This document shows, piece after piece, positions 7,292-15,681 of a stretch of 32,445 bases of DNA. The translations under genes were made by a program, and so were the position numbers. The notes under the pieces were generated by a model. That model worked only from the letters and a program-made list of their open reading frames with translations. It was not told where the DNA came from and did not search any database. Positions within the stretch are counted from its first letter, which is position 1, and each line of letters starts with the position of its first letter. Location: positions 1 to 32,445 of the forward strand of contig ONYA01000037.1 of the NCBI GenBank assembly GCA_900321965.1, written 5' to 3'. The stretch comes from an uncultured Prevotellaceae bacterium. GTDB lineage: Bacteria > Bacteroidota > Bacteroidia > Bacteroidales > Bacteroidaceae.

Positions 7292-9220
7292 TTATTTTGG
7301 CATCTCCACGATGAAGCGGCAGCCGTCGCGATAGTCCTTGTCGTAGACGAGGTCACCCCCCAGACTCAGTGCGTGGCGCTTGCTGAGCGGCAGGCCGAGA
7401 CCAAGACCCTCGGAGAGGTCGTCAATCTTGAAGAATGGCTTGTAGAGCAGGTCGTCGGCATCGTCGGGAAGTCCAGAACCGGTATCCTCGATGGTGAAGT
7501 TGACGGTAGTCTCTGTCTCTGAGACGTGCAGTCGGATGTGCTCTCCGTCGGAGAATTTTGCGGCATTGTAGAGCAGCTCTCGGATGGTACGTATCAGGTA
7601 GAGATGGTTGGTGAGAATATGCACGGCATCAGGCAGATCGCTGGTGAACTGTATCTCTATACCCTTGAAGTGCTCCTTGGTGTAGTCGATGCTCTCGCGG
7701 GCTATGTCGTTGCATGACACCTCGTCCTGACGGTTGCTCATCAGGTGTTGGGCACTGCCTGCCGACGAACTGTCGAAGAGCATGAGCACCATACGTTTCA
7801 GGTGGATGGCATTATACTTCATCATGCCCGTGACGACGCTCAGGTCTTCCTTCAAGTATTTGTCATCCTTGTCGTTCTCCTTGGTACGCATGGCGATGTT
7901 GCCCAGCAGGACGTCGGAAAAGCCCGTGATGACGTTGATCGGCGTACGTATCTGGTGCGACAGATTCTGGATGAACTGCGTCTTCTTCCTGACGCTTTCC
8001 TCGGCCAGTTCCATTTTGTGAGCGCGCTGCTCGTTCTGCTTCTGTATCTCTTGTGCCGTCTGGCTGATGCTGCCCATGTGGTTGTGCAACGCCTGCTGCA
8101 TGGCGGCAAAGCTGTTTTGCAGGTGTCCGATGTCGTCGGGTTGGTCAGAGTGCGGAATGGGTTCCTCATAGTTGCCGTCAGCGATGTGCTGCGTGTAGCC
8201 CAGCAGTTGCTTGATGGGCAGGATGGTCTGGCGTACCACCTTGCTGCTGAGCCATAGGATGGCCAGCAGTCCAATGAATATAAGCACGATGATGACGTAG
8301 GCCAGACGATGGTAGCCTGCCAATACCTCGTTCTCTGGGCAGACCATGGCCAGGCTCCAGCTGGTGCCAGGCACGGGCTGGTAGTTGACGTGACACTTCT
8401 GTCCGTTTATCAGCACATGCATGATGCCCTGCTTGCCGTCCGTCATCTGGTGTCCCAAGGCAATGATGTCGGCATTCCGTTTGGGGTCAGCATCGGTAAA
8501 GATGGTCTTGCGGAACAGGCGGGTGGTATCAGGGTGGATGATGTAGCGGCCGTCGGCACCCAGCAGCACGAAGTAGGCATCGGGGTAGGAATGCTCAGTT
8601 GAGGCTATGCTCTTAGCCAACTGACTGAACGCGAAGTCGGTATTGATGAGTCCCATGGTGCGCCCTTCCTCTGAACGTATCGGACGGCAGTAGGCGGCGA
8701 CGGCGTCGTTGTAGTTGACGGCACCTTCCATCTGCTCGCTGAAAGGCTCTATCCAAAAGGCTTTATCTGCCTGCATACCCTTCTTGTACCAATTCCTATC
8801 GGGATAGTCGTAGTAGGTCTCACGGATGGTGACAATGGAGTCGTCATCCTTGAAGGTATAGACAGAGAAGCGCTCTCCGTACTGCGGGAACATATCAGGA
8901 GCGGCGCTGACGTAGCAGTCGATGACGTTGGGATTGAGGTTGACGACGCGACGTGTGATGGCTTCTAACGACTCTGGGGTGAACGACTCCTCCAGGAGCC
9001 AGGCGTTGGCATCGGTGGAGTTCTCGATGGTGTTCATAAAGTTGATGACACGCTGGATGGCCGTTCGCAGTACGCTGTTGGAGCGCTCTATGGCCTCATG
9101 GTGTATGAGGTAGCGCGACTGCAGGTAGAAGATGCCCAGTGACAGGATGAAGACGGGTATGGCCAGCAGGATGATTCTGGTGCTAAGCTTGCGTGATAGG
9201 CTCTGGCTGATCTTACTCAT
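7292..9220 (-). CDS. dCache sensor histidine kinase
   Basis: A 642-residue membrane kinase, third gene of a three-gene Cache operon. TM1 is about residues 14-33, and a periplasmic double-Cache domain about 40-300 (NWYKKGMQADKAFWIEPFSE, then HPD and DGRYIIHP blocks). TM2 is about 306-325, HAMP about 326-380, and a coiled coil follows. The HisKA box is QNLSHQIRTPIN with phospho-His422. The ATPase part has the N box (ELLYNAAKFS, Asn552), G1 (DTGSG, 579-583) and G2 (GLGLGL, 605-610). No receiver domain is fused and no response regulator gene adjoins. It starts 8 bp inside the preceding gene, which suggests translational coupling. The His-Gln in the H box, where Glu is usual, is a variant seen also in its degenerate neighbour. 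Confidence 0.9.
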   Translation of the reverse strand: MSKISQSLSRKLSTRIILLAIPVFILSLGIFYLQSRYLIHHEAIERSNSVLRTAIQRVINFMNTIENSTDANAWLLEESFTPESLEAITRRVVNLNPNVIDCYVSAAPDMFPQYGERFSVYTFKDDDSIVTIRETYYDYPDRNWYKKGMQADKAFWIEPFSEQMEGAVNYNDAVAAYCRPIRSEEGRTMGLINTDFAFSQLAKSIASTEHSYPDAYFVLLGADGRYIIHPDTTRLFRKTIFTDADPKRNADIIALGHQMTDGKQGIMHVLINGQKCHVNYQPVPGTSWSLAMVCPENEVLAGYHRLAYVIIVLIFIGLLAILWLSSKVVRQTILPIKQLLGYTQHIADGNYEEPIPHSDQPDDIGHLQNSFAAMQQALHNHMGSISQTAQEIQKQNEQRAHKMELAEESVRKKTQFIQNLSHQIRTPINVITGFSDVLLGNIAMRTKENDKDDKYLKEDLSVVTGMMKYNAIHLKRMVLMLFDSSSAGSAQHLMSNRQDEVSCNDIARESIDYTKEHFKGIEIQFTSDLPDAVHILTNHLYLIRTIRELLYNAAKFSDGEHIRLHVSETETTVNFTIEDTGSGLPDDADDLLYKPFFKIDDLSEGLGLGLPLSKRHALSLGGDLVYDKDYRDGCRFIVEMPK

Positions 9221-10781
9221 GGGCTACCTCCTTTCTTTCTTCTTCTTTCTCAATCTCCAAGGCTTCTACCATGTGGTCGAGCAGGTCGAGGATAATTTCG
9301 CTCTGCTTCCTGATGACGTCCACCTCATATTCTGCCTCGGCAGGAGTAATCGTGTCATAGTTGTTGCTGAGCTTGGTGACGCTGCGCTCGATGAGGTCGG
9401 ACGGCACCGTCATCTGGTTGGTCATATAGTGCAGGAAGGTGGTCTTCATGCGGTCGGAGCCTTTGGTCCGACCATAGGCTTTCTGCAACTCCTCGCTGCG
9501 CTTGGTCAGCGTGGCCGTCAGCTGTTCCAGCTCGTCGGACTTACCTGCCAGCGACTGCTGCATCTGCAGGAAGTGGTTCTGTAGCTGGCCTATCTCGTCC
9601 TCACGCTGCGTGTAGGGCACCTCCTCGTGGTAATGCCCTTCGATGATGCGCTGTGCCGACTTGGTGAGCATGTGCAGGGGACGCATCTGCCGGCGGACAA
9701 CCATGCGGCAGAGGAAGAAGAAAACGAGTACGCCGACAATGGTGATGACCAGAACCAGATAGACGAGGAAGTTGTATTGGCCGACGATGTCGTCCTCTAA
9801 ATAAACCAGTCCGGCGCTCCATCCCAACTTCTCCATAGGGATGCCAAACTCTTTGACTCCGAGTTCAGCGGCTTTGGTAGACCAGGAACGCTGGAAGGGC
9901 TTGTAGAACACATACCAGTCTTTATCATAAAGATGGAAGGGCTTGTAGCCCATCTCGCCAGCGAGCATGGCCTTTGCTGCCTCATGTGCGCTGACATCGG
10001 CACCGTTGGCCTCCAGGTCGTAGACGGTCTTCTGTCCAGCCAACTTTTCTGTATCCGGGTGAACGATGTAGGAGCCGTTATGCGCCAACAGCACACTATA
10101 GCAGTTGGGCAGTGGTTTCATGGCCAGGATAATCTGCGAGAGCAGCGAGATGGGTACGTCGACAGCCATCACTCCCAGAATGTCCTGCTTGCTTCTGGCC
10201 TCGGCCTTTGCATGCTCGGCATAGATAGGCAGACAGAGTGAGAGCGTCACGCCCTCGTCTTCCTCTTCTGCCAGCGGGTCAGTCCAGCAGGCATGACCAG
10301 TCTTCAGGGGAGCGGTGAACCACTCCTGCTGGGTGTAGGGACGGTTGCCGAACGTGTTCGAGCTGACTAGTTTGCTGGTACCGTCTTCTGACCTCTTCTG
10401 GTGGACATAGCTCATAAACAGCTCCTGATCCTTATAGTAATAAGGTTTAAAGGCGATGGCACAGCCCGTGACGTAGGGATTGTTCTCGATAATCTCCCGA
10501 CAGTAGGTCTGCATGCGGTCGGGCTCGTTCAGATGTTCCTGCAACTCCTGATAGATGTTGTAGGACGTCTGCTCTACGCTCATCAGGATGTTGTCAATAT
10601 GCTGTACAGTGCCTTCCAGCGTCTCTTCAGCATCCTGGAAAGCCTCTTCTTTCAGTCCCTGGCGCGAGAAGTAGAGCAGCACCGTCAAGGAGAGGAAGAG
10701 CAGCAGCACGATTTCGCAGACCACCATCAGGTTCAGCCTGACGGACGTGCGGGGCAGGGTTATCTTCGACAGTTTCAGCAT
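9213..10781 (-). CDS. dCache-HAMP sensor with degenerate histidine-kinase remnant
   Basis: 522 residues. TM1 is about 20-38, a periplasmic dCache domain about 45-330 (motifs QEWFTAPLKTGHACWTDPL and NGSYIVHPDTEKL), TM2 about 337-358, and HAMP about 359-410. A coiled coil follows, then a dimerisation helix that aligns with the HisKA box of the next gene: FLHYMTNQMTVPSD against FIQNLSHQIRTPIN. The phospho-acceptor His is Asn455 and the TP pair is VP. The protein ends soon after; no ATPase domain exists and there is no frameshifted continuation, because the next gene starts at 9220. It is therefore likely a non-catalytic receptor that could form mixed dimers or arrays with the kinase. The reading frame itself is intact. 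Confidence 0.85.
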   Translation of the reverse strand: MLKLSKITLPRTSVRLNLMVVCEIVLLLFLSLTVLLYFSRQGLKEEAFQDAEETLEGTVQHIDNILMSVEQTSYNIYQELQEHLNEPDRMQTYCREIIENNPYVTGCAIAFKPYYYKDQELFMSYVHQKRSEDGTSKLVSSNTFGNRPYTQQEWFTAPLKTGHACWTDPLAEEEDEGVTLSLCLPIYAEHAKAEARSKQDILGVMAVDVPISLLSQIILAMKPLPNCYSVLLAHNGSYIVHPDTEKLAGQKTVYDLEANGADVSAHEAAKAMLAGEMGYKPFHLYDKDWYVFYKPFQRSWSTKAAELGVKEFGIPMEKLGWSAGLVYLEDDIVGQYNFLVYLVLVITIVGVLVFFFLCRMVVRRQMRPLHMLTKSAQRIIEGHYHEEVPYTQREDEIGQLQNHFLQMQQSLAGKSDELEQLTATLTKRSEELQKAYGRTKGSDRMKTTFLHYMTNQMTVPSDLIERSVTKLSNNYDTITPAEAEYEVDVIRKQSEIILDLLDHMVEALEIEKEEERKEVAHE

Positions 10782-10802
10782 GGGCTTACCTTTTTACTGT
10801 TT

Positions 10803-11699
10803 CTATTTGGCAACGACGATGGCTATTGACCAGTCGACGTGTTCTATCGGACCGTAATACACCGTTGAGGGTACACCATTGACGGTCATGTCGATGGTGC
10901 CGGCCTTGCCGCGTTCGAGATCACGGATGACGAAATCCTCCGTTATGGTGACCTTTTTGTCCTCCGGGAAGGTTACACTGCTTCCGTCTTTGTTGAGTAC
11001 GACGGAATAGAAGTCGCGGTCGCTGCCGAAGATATGGCTGTTCAGCAGTTCGTTGTTCTTGATGCCATCGTCTATGCGCTGCAACTCCTTGGTCAGCCAT
11101 TCGAAAGTCAAGTCGGCACCGCAGATGCAGGCCAACCGTCCGGTCTTGTCGAAGATGGGCTTGACGAAGGTGGTATAGTGACCGCTGATGCTCGTACCGT
11201 CATAGTAGTAATAAGGCTCTGACCAGAAACTCTTATTGGACTGCTTGGCACGGATGTACCAGGGCGACTTGAAGTAGTTGTGACGGGCATTACCTACCAG
11301 TCGCACCTCAAAGGCGTTGCTGTCTACATGATGCACGTAGGGCTCGAACCACTTGCCCTTCTGCGGGAAGTAGTCTGGTTCGAAAGCTGCAAAGTATCCA
11401 CGTACCTCAGGGTTCAGGTCTGTCTTACTCTCCAGTGCAGCAATGACGGCATCTGGTGAGTCGAGGTGTTTTTCTACCTCGTCAAACTCATTCATGGCGT
11501 TCATCTCTATGCCACGAATGGTCTTGGCTAACCTCTCAGAGGCAATGTTCATGATGCCTGCATAGCGTACGTGGCGTTCTGCCATCACGGCTTTAGAGCA
11601 GGTGGCGTAGGCAAAGGCGCCGATAGCAATGACGACTGCCAGAAGTGCCAACAGCACATACAGTCTTATTCGCTTAATAGACGATTCTGATTGTTTCAC
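10803..11699 (-). CDS. Stand-alone membrane-anchored dCache sensor domain protein
   Basis: 298 residues, starting with GTG at 11699, about 29 bp after the -7 box of the minus-strand promoter. One N-terminal membrane segment (about residues 12-32) anchors a periplasmic double-Cache domain. Its landmarks match the two downstream proteins: SPWYIRAKQSNKSFWSEPYY, then KPIFDKTGRLACICGADLTF and the final WSIAIVV strand. The protein ends right after the Cache fold, with no second membrane segment and no cytoplasmic output domain. It is 21 bp from the next sensor gene, so they are co-transcribed. It may bind the same ligand and present it to its partners, or act as a decoy; this is inference. Confidence 0.85.
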   Translation of the reverse strand: MKQSESSIKRIRLYVLLALLAVVIAIGAFAYATCSKAVMAERHVRYAGIMNIASERLAKTIRGIEMNAMNEFDEVEKHLDSPDAVIAALESKTDLNPEVRGYFAAFEPDYFPQKGKWFEPYVHHVDSNAFEVRLVGNARHNYFKSPWYIRAKQSNKSFWSEPYYYYDGTSISGHYTTFVKPIFDKTGRLACICGADLTFEWLTKELQRIDDGIKNNELLNSHIFGSDRDFYSVVLNKDGSSVTFPEDKKVTITEDFVIRDLERGKAGTIDMTVNGVPSTVYYGPIEHVDWSIAIVVAK

Positions 11700-11727
11700 G
11701 TCCTATATAATTATACTTTTTGAACTG

Positions 11728-11870
11728 CAAATATATAAAAAAATGTTATAACGTGTTCCCCTTTTCATGGTATTTAAACATAATTAACGCTTACGGTTGC
11801 TCATAATATCTAAATACACTTAAAACTGATGACAAATTTACAAATAATCCGAGAAAAATCACTATATTTG
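11728..11870. promoter_or_regulatory. Divergent promoter region, Cache operon / Y-family polymerase
   Basis: TATATTTG on the minus strand at 11735-11728 is the -7 box of the Cache operon. TATATTTG on the plus strand at 11863-11870 is the -7 box of the polymerase gene. Neither has a convincing TTTG box 19-21 bp upstream. The 127 bp between them are AT-rich and show no clear LexA-like palindrome. Confidence 0.55.
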
Positions 11871-11935
11871 TGCCGATATTTAGGATGGTTTATGACAAAA
11901 GCATAATTAGAGCAGTTTTTGAGAATTATTAGGAG

Positions 11936-13447
11936 ATGCCAGAGCAGCGCACATATATTGCCATCGATTTGAAGTCGTTTTACGCTTCAGTAGAGTGTGT
12001 GGACAGAGGACTTGACCCGCTGACCACAAACCTTGTGGTGGCAGATGTGAGCCGCACGGAGAAAACAATTTGTCTGGCAGTGTCACCATCTCTGAAAGCA
12101 TACGGCATCAGTGGAAGGGCGCGACTCTTCGAGGTAGTGCAGCGGATGCGGGAGGTGAACTTCGAACGTCAAAGCAAGGTGCCTGGTCATCGTCTGACAG
12201 GCAAATCCACATCCGATATAGAATTGAAACAGCATCCGGACTGGGCTGTTGATTATATCGCTGCCCCGCCTCAGATGGCACACTATATCGAGGTAAGCTC
12301 GAAGATCTACAAGACTTATCTGAAGTATATTGCGCCAGAGGACATCCATGTGTATTCCATCGATGAGGTTATCATGGACGTGACGGCATATCTCCGTAGC
12401 TATAAGATGACTGCTCATGAGCTGGCGATGAAGATGATTCGCGACGTGCTGAGTCAGACGGGCATCACGGCTACGGCTGGCATTGGTACGAATATGTATC
12501 TCTGCAAGGTGGCGATGGATATTGTGGCAAAGAAGATGCCAGCCGACAAGGACGGTGTACGTATAGCAAAACTTGATGAAATGTCGTATCGCCATGAGCT
12601 ATGGGACTATCGCCCGATAACGAAGTTCTGGCGGGTAGGGCGTGGAATTGCGGAGAAGTTGGCTCCTTATGGCGTTGACACGATGGGCAAGCTGGCGAGA
12701 ATGTCTGTGCAGAATGAGGAAGCACTCTATCGGCTTTTCGGCGTGAATGCAGAACTGCTGATAGACCATGCCTGGGGCTGGGAGCCGTGTACGATGGAGG
12801 CTGTAAAGGCATATCGGCCTGAGACGAACTCCTTCAGCAGCGGACAGGTGCTACAGGAGCCTTACGATTTCAGAAAGGCCCGTGTGGTGATACAGGAAAT
12901 GGCAGAAGGAATGGCACTCGATCTGGTATCGAAACGGCTGGTGACAGACCAATTGGTATTGACGGTCGGCTATGATGCAGAGAACCTTATCCGCCCTGAG
13001 ATCCGCGAGAAGTATCATGGTGAGATTACCAACAACTACTACGGCAAGGCTGTACCAAAACATGCTCACGGCACATTTAACTTCGAGAAGCCGACATCGT
13101 CATCACGGCAAATTATGGATGGCGCAGCTGAGTTGTTTGACCGTTGCGTGAATTCAGACTTGCTCATTCGCAGGTTAAACCTGACCACGAATCATGTGGT
13201 AACGGAGGCATCTGTCGCTACCAAGGACAAAGCGCCCCAACAGCTTGATCTCTTTACTGACTACGAGGCGTTGGAAAAGCAGAGGCAGGAGGAAAAGGCA
13301 AAACGCGACAAGGAGCGTCGGATGCAGGAAGCACAGTTGAAAATCAAACAGCGTTTCGGCAAGAATGCCATCCTTCGCGGTCTGAACTTCGAGGATGGCG
13401 CCACCGCTAAGGAACGCAATAAACAGATAGGAGGACATAAGGCATGA
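11936..13447 (+). CDS. Y-family (UmuC/DinB-like) DNA polymerase
   Basis: A 503-residue translesion polymerase. The palm residues are visible: Asp in [14 protein letters not shown] (residues 7-20) and the SIDE motif in [28 protein letters not shown], the thumb and the little-finger domain follow. Near the C-terminus QQLDLF is a standard beta-clamp binding motif, followed by a basic, Glu/Lys/Arg-rich helix. The long N-terminal half with [18 protein letters not shown] is the form seen in Gram-positive UvrX/YqjW and Bacteroidetes homologues. AGGAG lies directly before the ATG, unusually close, so a slightly different start is possible. The next gene, YolD-like, overlaps its stop by 4 bp. This pairing is typical of the family. 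Confidence 0.88.
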   Translation: MPEQRTYIAIDLKSFYASVECVDRGLDPLTTNLVVADVSRTEKTICLAVSPSLKAYGISGRARLFEVVQRMREVNFERQSKVPGHRLTGKSTSDIELKQHPDWAVDYIAAPPQMAHYIEVSSKIYKTYLKYIAPEDIHVYSIDEVIMDVTAYLRSYKMTAHELAMKMIRDVLSQTGITATAGIGTNMYLCKVAMDIVAKKMPADKDGVRIAKLDEMSYRHELWDYRPITKFWRVGRGIAEKLAPYGVDTMGKLARMSVQNEEALYRLFGVNAELLIDHAWGWEPCTMEAVKAYRPETNSFSSGQVLQEPYDFRKARVVIQEMAEGMALDLVSKRLVTDQLVLTVGYDAENLIRPEIREKYHGEITNNYYGKAVPKHAHGTFNFEKPTSSSRQIMDGAAELFDRCVNSDLLIRRLNLTTNHVVTEASVATKDKAPQQLDLFTDYEALEKQRQEEKAKRDKERRMQEAQLKIKQRFGKNAILRGLNFEDGATAKERNKQIGGHKA

Positions 13448-13608
13448 CCAACGACTACGACGATATTATCAATCTGCCGCATCACGTCTCGAAGCGTCAC
13501 CCGCAGATGTCGATGTGGAACCGTGCGGCTCAGTTTGCACCCTTCGCCGCATTGACGGGCTACGAAGATGCCATTCGCTCGGTTATGATTGATCGCCGGA
13601 TTCACTGA
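13444..13608 (+). CDS. YolD-like small protein, apparently truncated
   Basis: 54 residues starting at an ATGA overlap with the polymerase stop. The translation [20 protein letters not shown] followed by [20 protein letters not shown] is the N-terminal signature of YolD-like proteins, which accompany Y-family polymerases. Family members usually run to 100 residues or more. Here the frame ends after [17 protein letters not shown] separate short frame (TGA before it, TAA at 13675-13677) continues with [20 protein letters not shown], which I do not recognise as YolD. A deletion that removed the C-terminal half is the simplest reading. The short protein may be non-functional. Confidence 0.65.
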   Translation: MTNDYDDIINLPHHVSKRHPQMSMWNRAAQFAPFAALTGYEDAIRSVMIDRRIH

Positions 13609-13700
13609 TGATGAAATCTCTCCGCTGTTCGAGAAGGCTCACGACGTGGTGAATATCGTGCTGCCGCCAGGTTGGTAATCATCTGTTTTGAGCTATATAT

Positions 13701-13791
13701 AAAAAAATAAAGCGATGACCTTCACAGGCAGTCGCTCTATATCTTCAATAGGTATTAGTCTTTTTAAGGTAAAAAGATTGTTTTCAGGATA
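13701..13791 (-). ncRNA. Candidate small RNA with own promoter and terminator
   Basis: On the minus strand a consensus promoter (13829-13798) would start transcription near 13791. The transcript of about 90 nt has a first hairpin TCTTTTTA-CCT-TAAAAAGA at about 13776-13758. A second hairpin at 13736-13711 has the stem AGCGA/TCGCT and an inner CCT-GTGA-AGG capped by a GNRA-type tetraloop, and it is followed by a T-rich run (13710-13701). That is a complete transcription unit without a usable reading frame. It lies in the gap between the polymerase genes and the helicase gene. I do not recognise its family. Confidence 0.55.
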
Positions 13792-13797
13792 ACGGTG

Positions 13798-13829
13798 CAA
13801 AGGTACGCCATTTTTTTTGTTACTCCAAA
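13798..13829 (-). promoter_or_regulatory. Strong minus-strand promoter of the small RNA candidate
   Basis: TTTG at 13829-13826, exactly 20 bp of spacer, then TACCTTTG at 13805-13798: a perfect match to the Bacteroidetes promoter. No minus-strand protein gene follows before the terminator at 13736-13701. The rest of the 345-bp gap (13609-13953) holds AT-rich sequence with nothing else I can name. Confidence 0.7.
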
Positions 13830-13953
13830 CAATTTTACAAAAAAAATTGATGTAAGTTGTCTGTGTGGGAACACAAAAACGATATTTAATAGATTTTAAG
13901 AAACCTATCTTTGAAAAATCGCAAAAAAGAGGAAAAGAGTGTCAACTTAACAA

Positions 13954-15681
13954 TTACTTTTTTATGAGTTTTGACAGCCGTTTGCGGGCGTCGCCAGCGT
14001 CGGGATAGAGTTCGAGAGCTTTCTCGTAATTGCGGATAGCGGCTTCGTTCATCTTCTCGTGTTCGCACTCACGCCCCATGATGGTGTATTCGGCAGCCAA
14101 TCGTTTCAGTATTTCATCCTTCTGGCGTTTTTCTTCTTTCAATTGGGCAATCTCCTGCTTTTGCCGGTTGATGACTTCCAGCTTGCGGCGTATGTAGCGT
14201 TTGACGGCAGGCTTCTCGATGTCGTAGCGGCTGTGGATGGCTTTGAAAAAGTTGTCGAGGAAGAGGTCGAAGCGGCCCTGGTCGAAGGCGGCGATGGCGT
14301 TGTGGTATTCGCGGTCGGCCTTGCCCTCCTGCATGGCTTGGCTGATGAGCTGCTGGTTGTTGTAGCGCTGGGCAAACTGCACCACCTCGGCACGTACGAA
14401 GATGTCGGCAGGACGAAGTGGCTCCTTCAGGGTTATGCCTTCTAACGATCGGCAGCGGCTGAGTGCGACGTAGGCCTGTCCGCCAGCAAAGACACCGCCT
14501 GTGAAGTCGATGTTGACGCGCGAGAACGTCAGTCCCTGACTCTTGTGGACGGTGATGGCCCATGCCAGGCGTATCGGAAACTGTGTATAGGTGCCAAGAA
14601 GCTCTTCCTCGATTTTCTGTTCTTTCTCGTTGAAGGTGTAGCGCATGTTTTCCCAAACCTCGCGTTCGACGTCGAACTCACGGCCGTCGTCAGTATCGAT
14701 GGTGATGATGCCGTCTTCCTCGTCGATGGCGATGATGGTGCCAAGGGTGCCGTTCACCCAGCGTTTCTCTTTGTCGTTCTTGATGAAGATGATCTGTGCG
14801 CCAGGCTTCAACAGCAGTTCGATAGGCGTGGGGAGTGATGATTCTGGAAACTCGCCCTTGATGATGCCGTGAAAGGTGGTGGGGCGTCCTTCCAGTTCCT
14901 CTAACCGCTGCTCGTTGGTATAGTCGACGATGTCACGACGGGCGGCAAGGATAATGCCGAGCTGGGAATCATGAGACTCACGAGAGTCATGGGACTTGTG
15001 GGCTACTTGAGCGTTGAGTGCTGCCAGATCGTTGGGGGTGGCTGTATTGTTGCGTATGCGGTCGAGGATGCTGATGAAGCGGTCGTCGGTCTGGCGATAA
15101 ACCTTACGCAGTTCGATGGACACGATGGGCATCTGCTGCCACACCTTGGCGTTGAAGAAGTAGGCCGAGGGGTAGAAGGGTTGCAGCAGTTGGCGGTCTT
15201 CCTCCTTGACGACAGGCTCCAGCTGGTAAATGTCGCCGACGAGGAGCAGCTGTTTGCCGCCGAAGGGCTCATAGCTACGCGTGTACGTGCGCAATACCTT
15301 ATCTATAAAGTCGATGATGTCGGCCCGTACCATCGAGATCTCGTCGATGATGATGAGCTCCACCTCGCGCAGCAGCTTGCGCTGGGCGCCAGTATACTTC
15401 AACGTCTCCTTGATATGGCGGCGGTTGTAGCGCGAGTCGTTAGGCAACAGGGGGTGGAAGGGCAGGCGGAAGAAGCTGTGCAGGGTAGAACCGCCGGCAT
15501 TGACAGCGGCAATGCCCGTGGGTGCCAGGATAACGTTTTTCTTCTTCGTGTTTTCAGCCACATAGCGCAGGAATGTGGACTTGCCCGTTCCCGCCTTTCC
15601 TGTGAGGAAGAGCGAGCGCCGGGTGTAGTTCACTATCTGTAGGGCGTCTTGCCACTCCTTGTTGTCTAAGTCAAGTTCCAT
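13954..15681 (-). CDS. Pif1/RecD-like superfamily 1 helicase with C-terminal TPR-like tail
   Basis: A 575-residue ATP-dependent DNA helicase. Walker A is GKAGTGKST (28-36) and Walker B is IIIDEIS (110-116). It also has GDIYQLEPV, a Q-rich VYRQTDDRF motif, and the C-terminal motif V/VI block HKSQGLTFSRV with VALSRC. These define the Pif1/RecD/TraA branch, which unwinds 5' to 3'. After about residue 465 comes a basic helical region, then MNEAAIRNYEKALELYPDAG, a single tetratricopeptide-like unit. Its ATG follows directly after the stop of the PBP1A gene with no spacer, so its ribosome binding site lies inside that gene. It is the last gene of the minus-strand run and lies upstream of an AT-rich gap. 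Confidence 0.85.
   Translation of the reverse strand: MELDLDNKEWQDALQIVNYTRRSLFLTGKAGTGKSTFLRYVAENTKKKNVILAPTGIAAVNAGGSTLHSFFRLPFHPLLPNDSRYNRRHIKETLKYTGAQRKLLREVELIIIDEISMVRADIIDFIDKVLRTYTRSYEPFGGKQLLLVGDIYQLEPVVKEEDRQLLQPFYPSAYFFNAKVWQQMPIVSIELRKVYRQTDDRFISILDRIRNNTATPNDLAALNAQVAHKSHDSRESHDSQLGIILAARRDIVDYTNEQRLEELEGRPTTFHGIIKGEFPESSLPTPIELLLKPGAQIIFIKNDKEKRWVNGTLGTIIAIDEEDGIITIDTDDGREFDVEREVWENMRYTFNEKEQKIEEELLGTYTQFPIRLAWAITVHKSQGLTFSRVNIDFTGGVFAGGQAYVALSRCRSLEGITLKEPLRPADIFVRAEVVQFAQRYNNQQLISQAMQEGKADREYHNAIAAFDQGRFDLFLDNFFKAIHSRYDIEKPAVKRYIRRKLEVINRQKQEIAQLKEEKRQKDEILKRLAAEYTIMGRECEHEKMNEAAIRNYEKALELYPDAGDARKRLSKLIKK

Noticed and set aside
7745-8257. Long plus-strand frame opposite the histidine kinase.
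   Set aside because: It is the antisense shadow of HAMP and HisKA coding sequence, with no own promoter and no motif.
9932-10829. Plus-strand frames opposite the second Cache gene.
   Set aside because: They are shadows; the minus-strand frame has coherent membrane, Cache and HAMP segments.
13906-13913. TATCTTTG on the plus strand resembling a -7 box.
   Set aside because: No -33 box lies at the proper distance, and the only thing downstream is the antisense of the helicase 3' end.
14965-15000. Short repeat of CATGAGACTC/GAGAGTCATG in the helicase gene, as a possible regulatory palindrome.
   Set aside because: It encodes an SHDSRESHDS stretch in a variable loop; a small internal codon repeat explains it.
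14971-15642. A 223-codon plus-strand frame opposite the helicase.
   Set aside because: It covers the Walker A and B coding region of the helicase in antisense and has no recognisable protein features.
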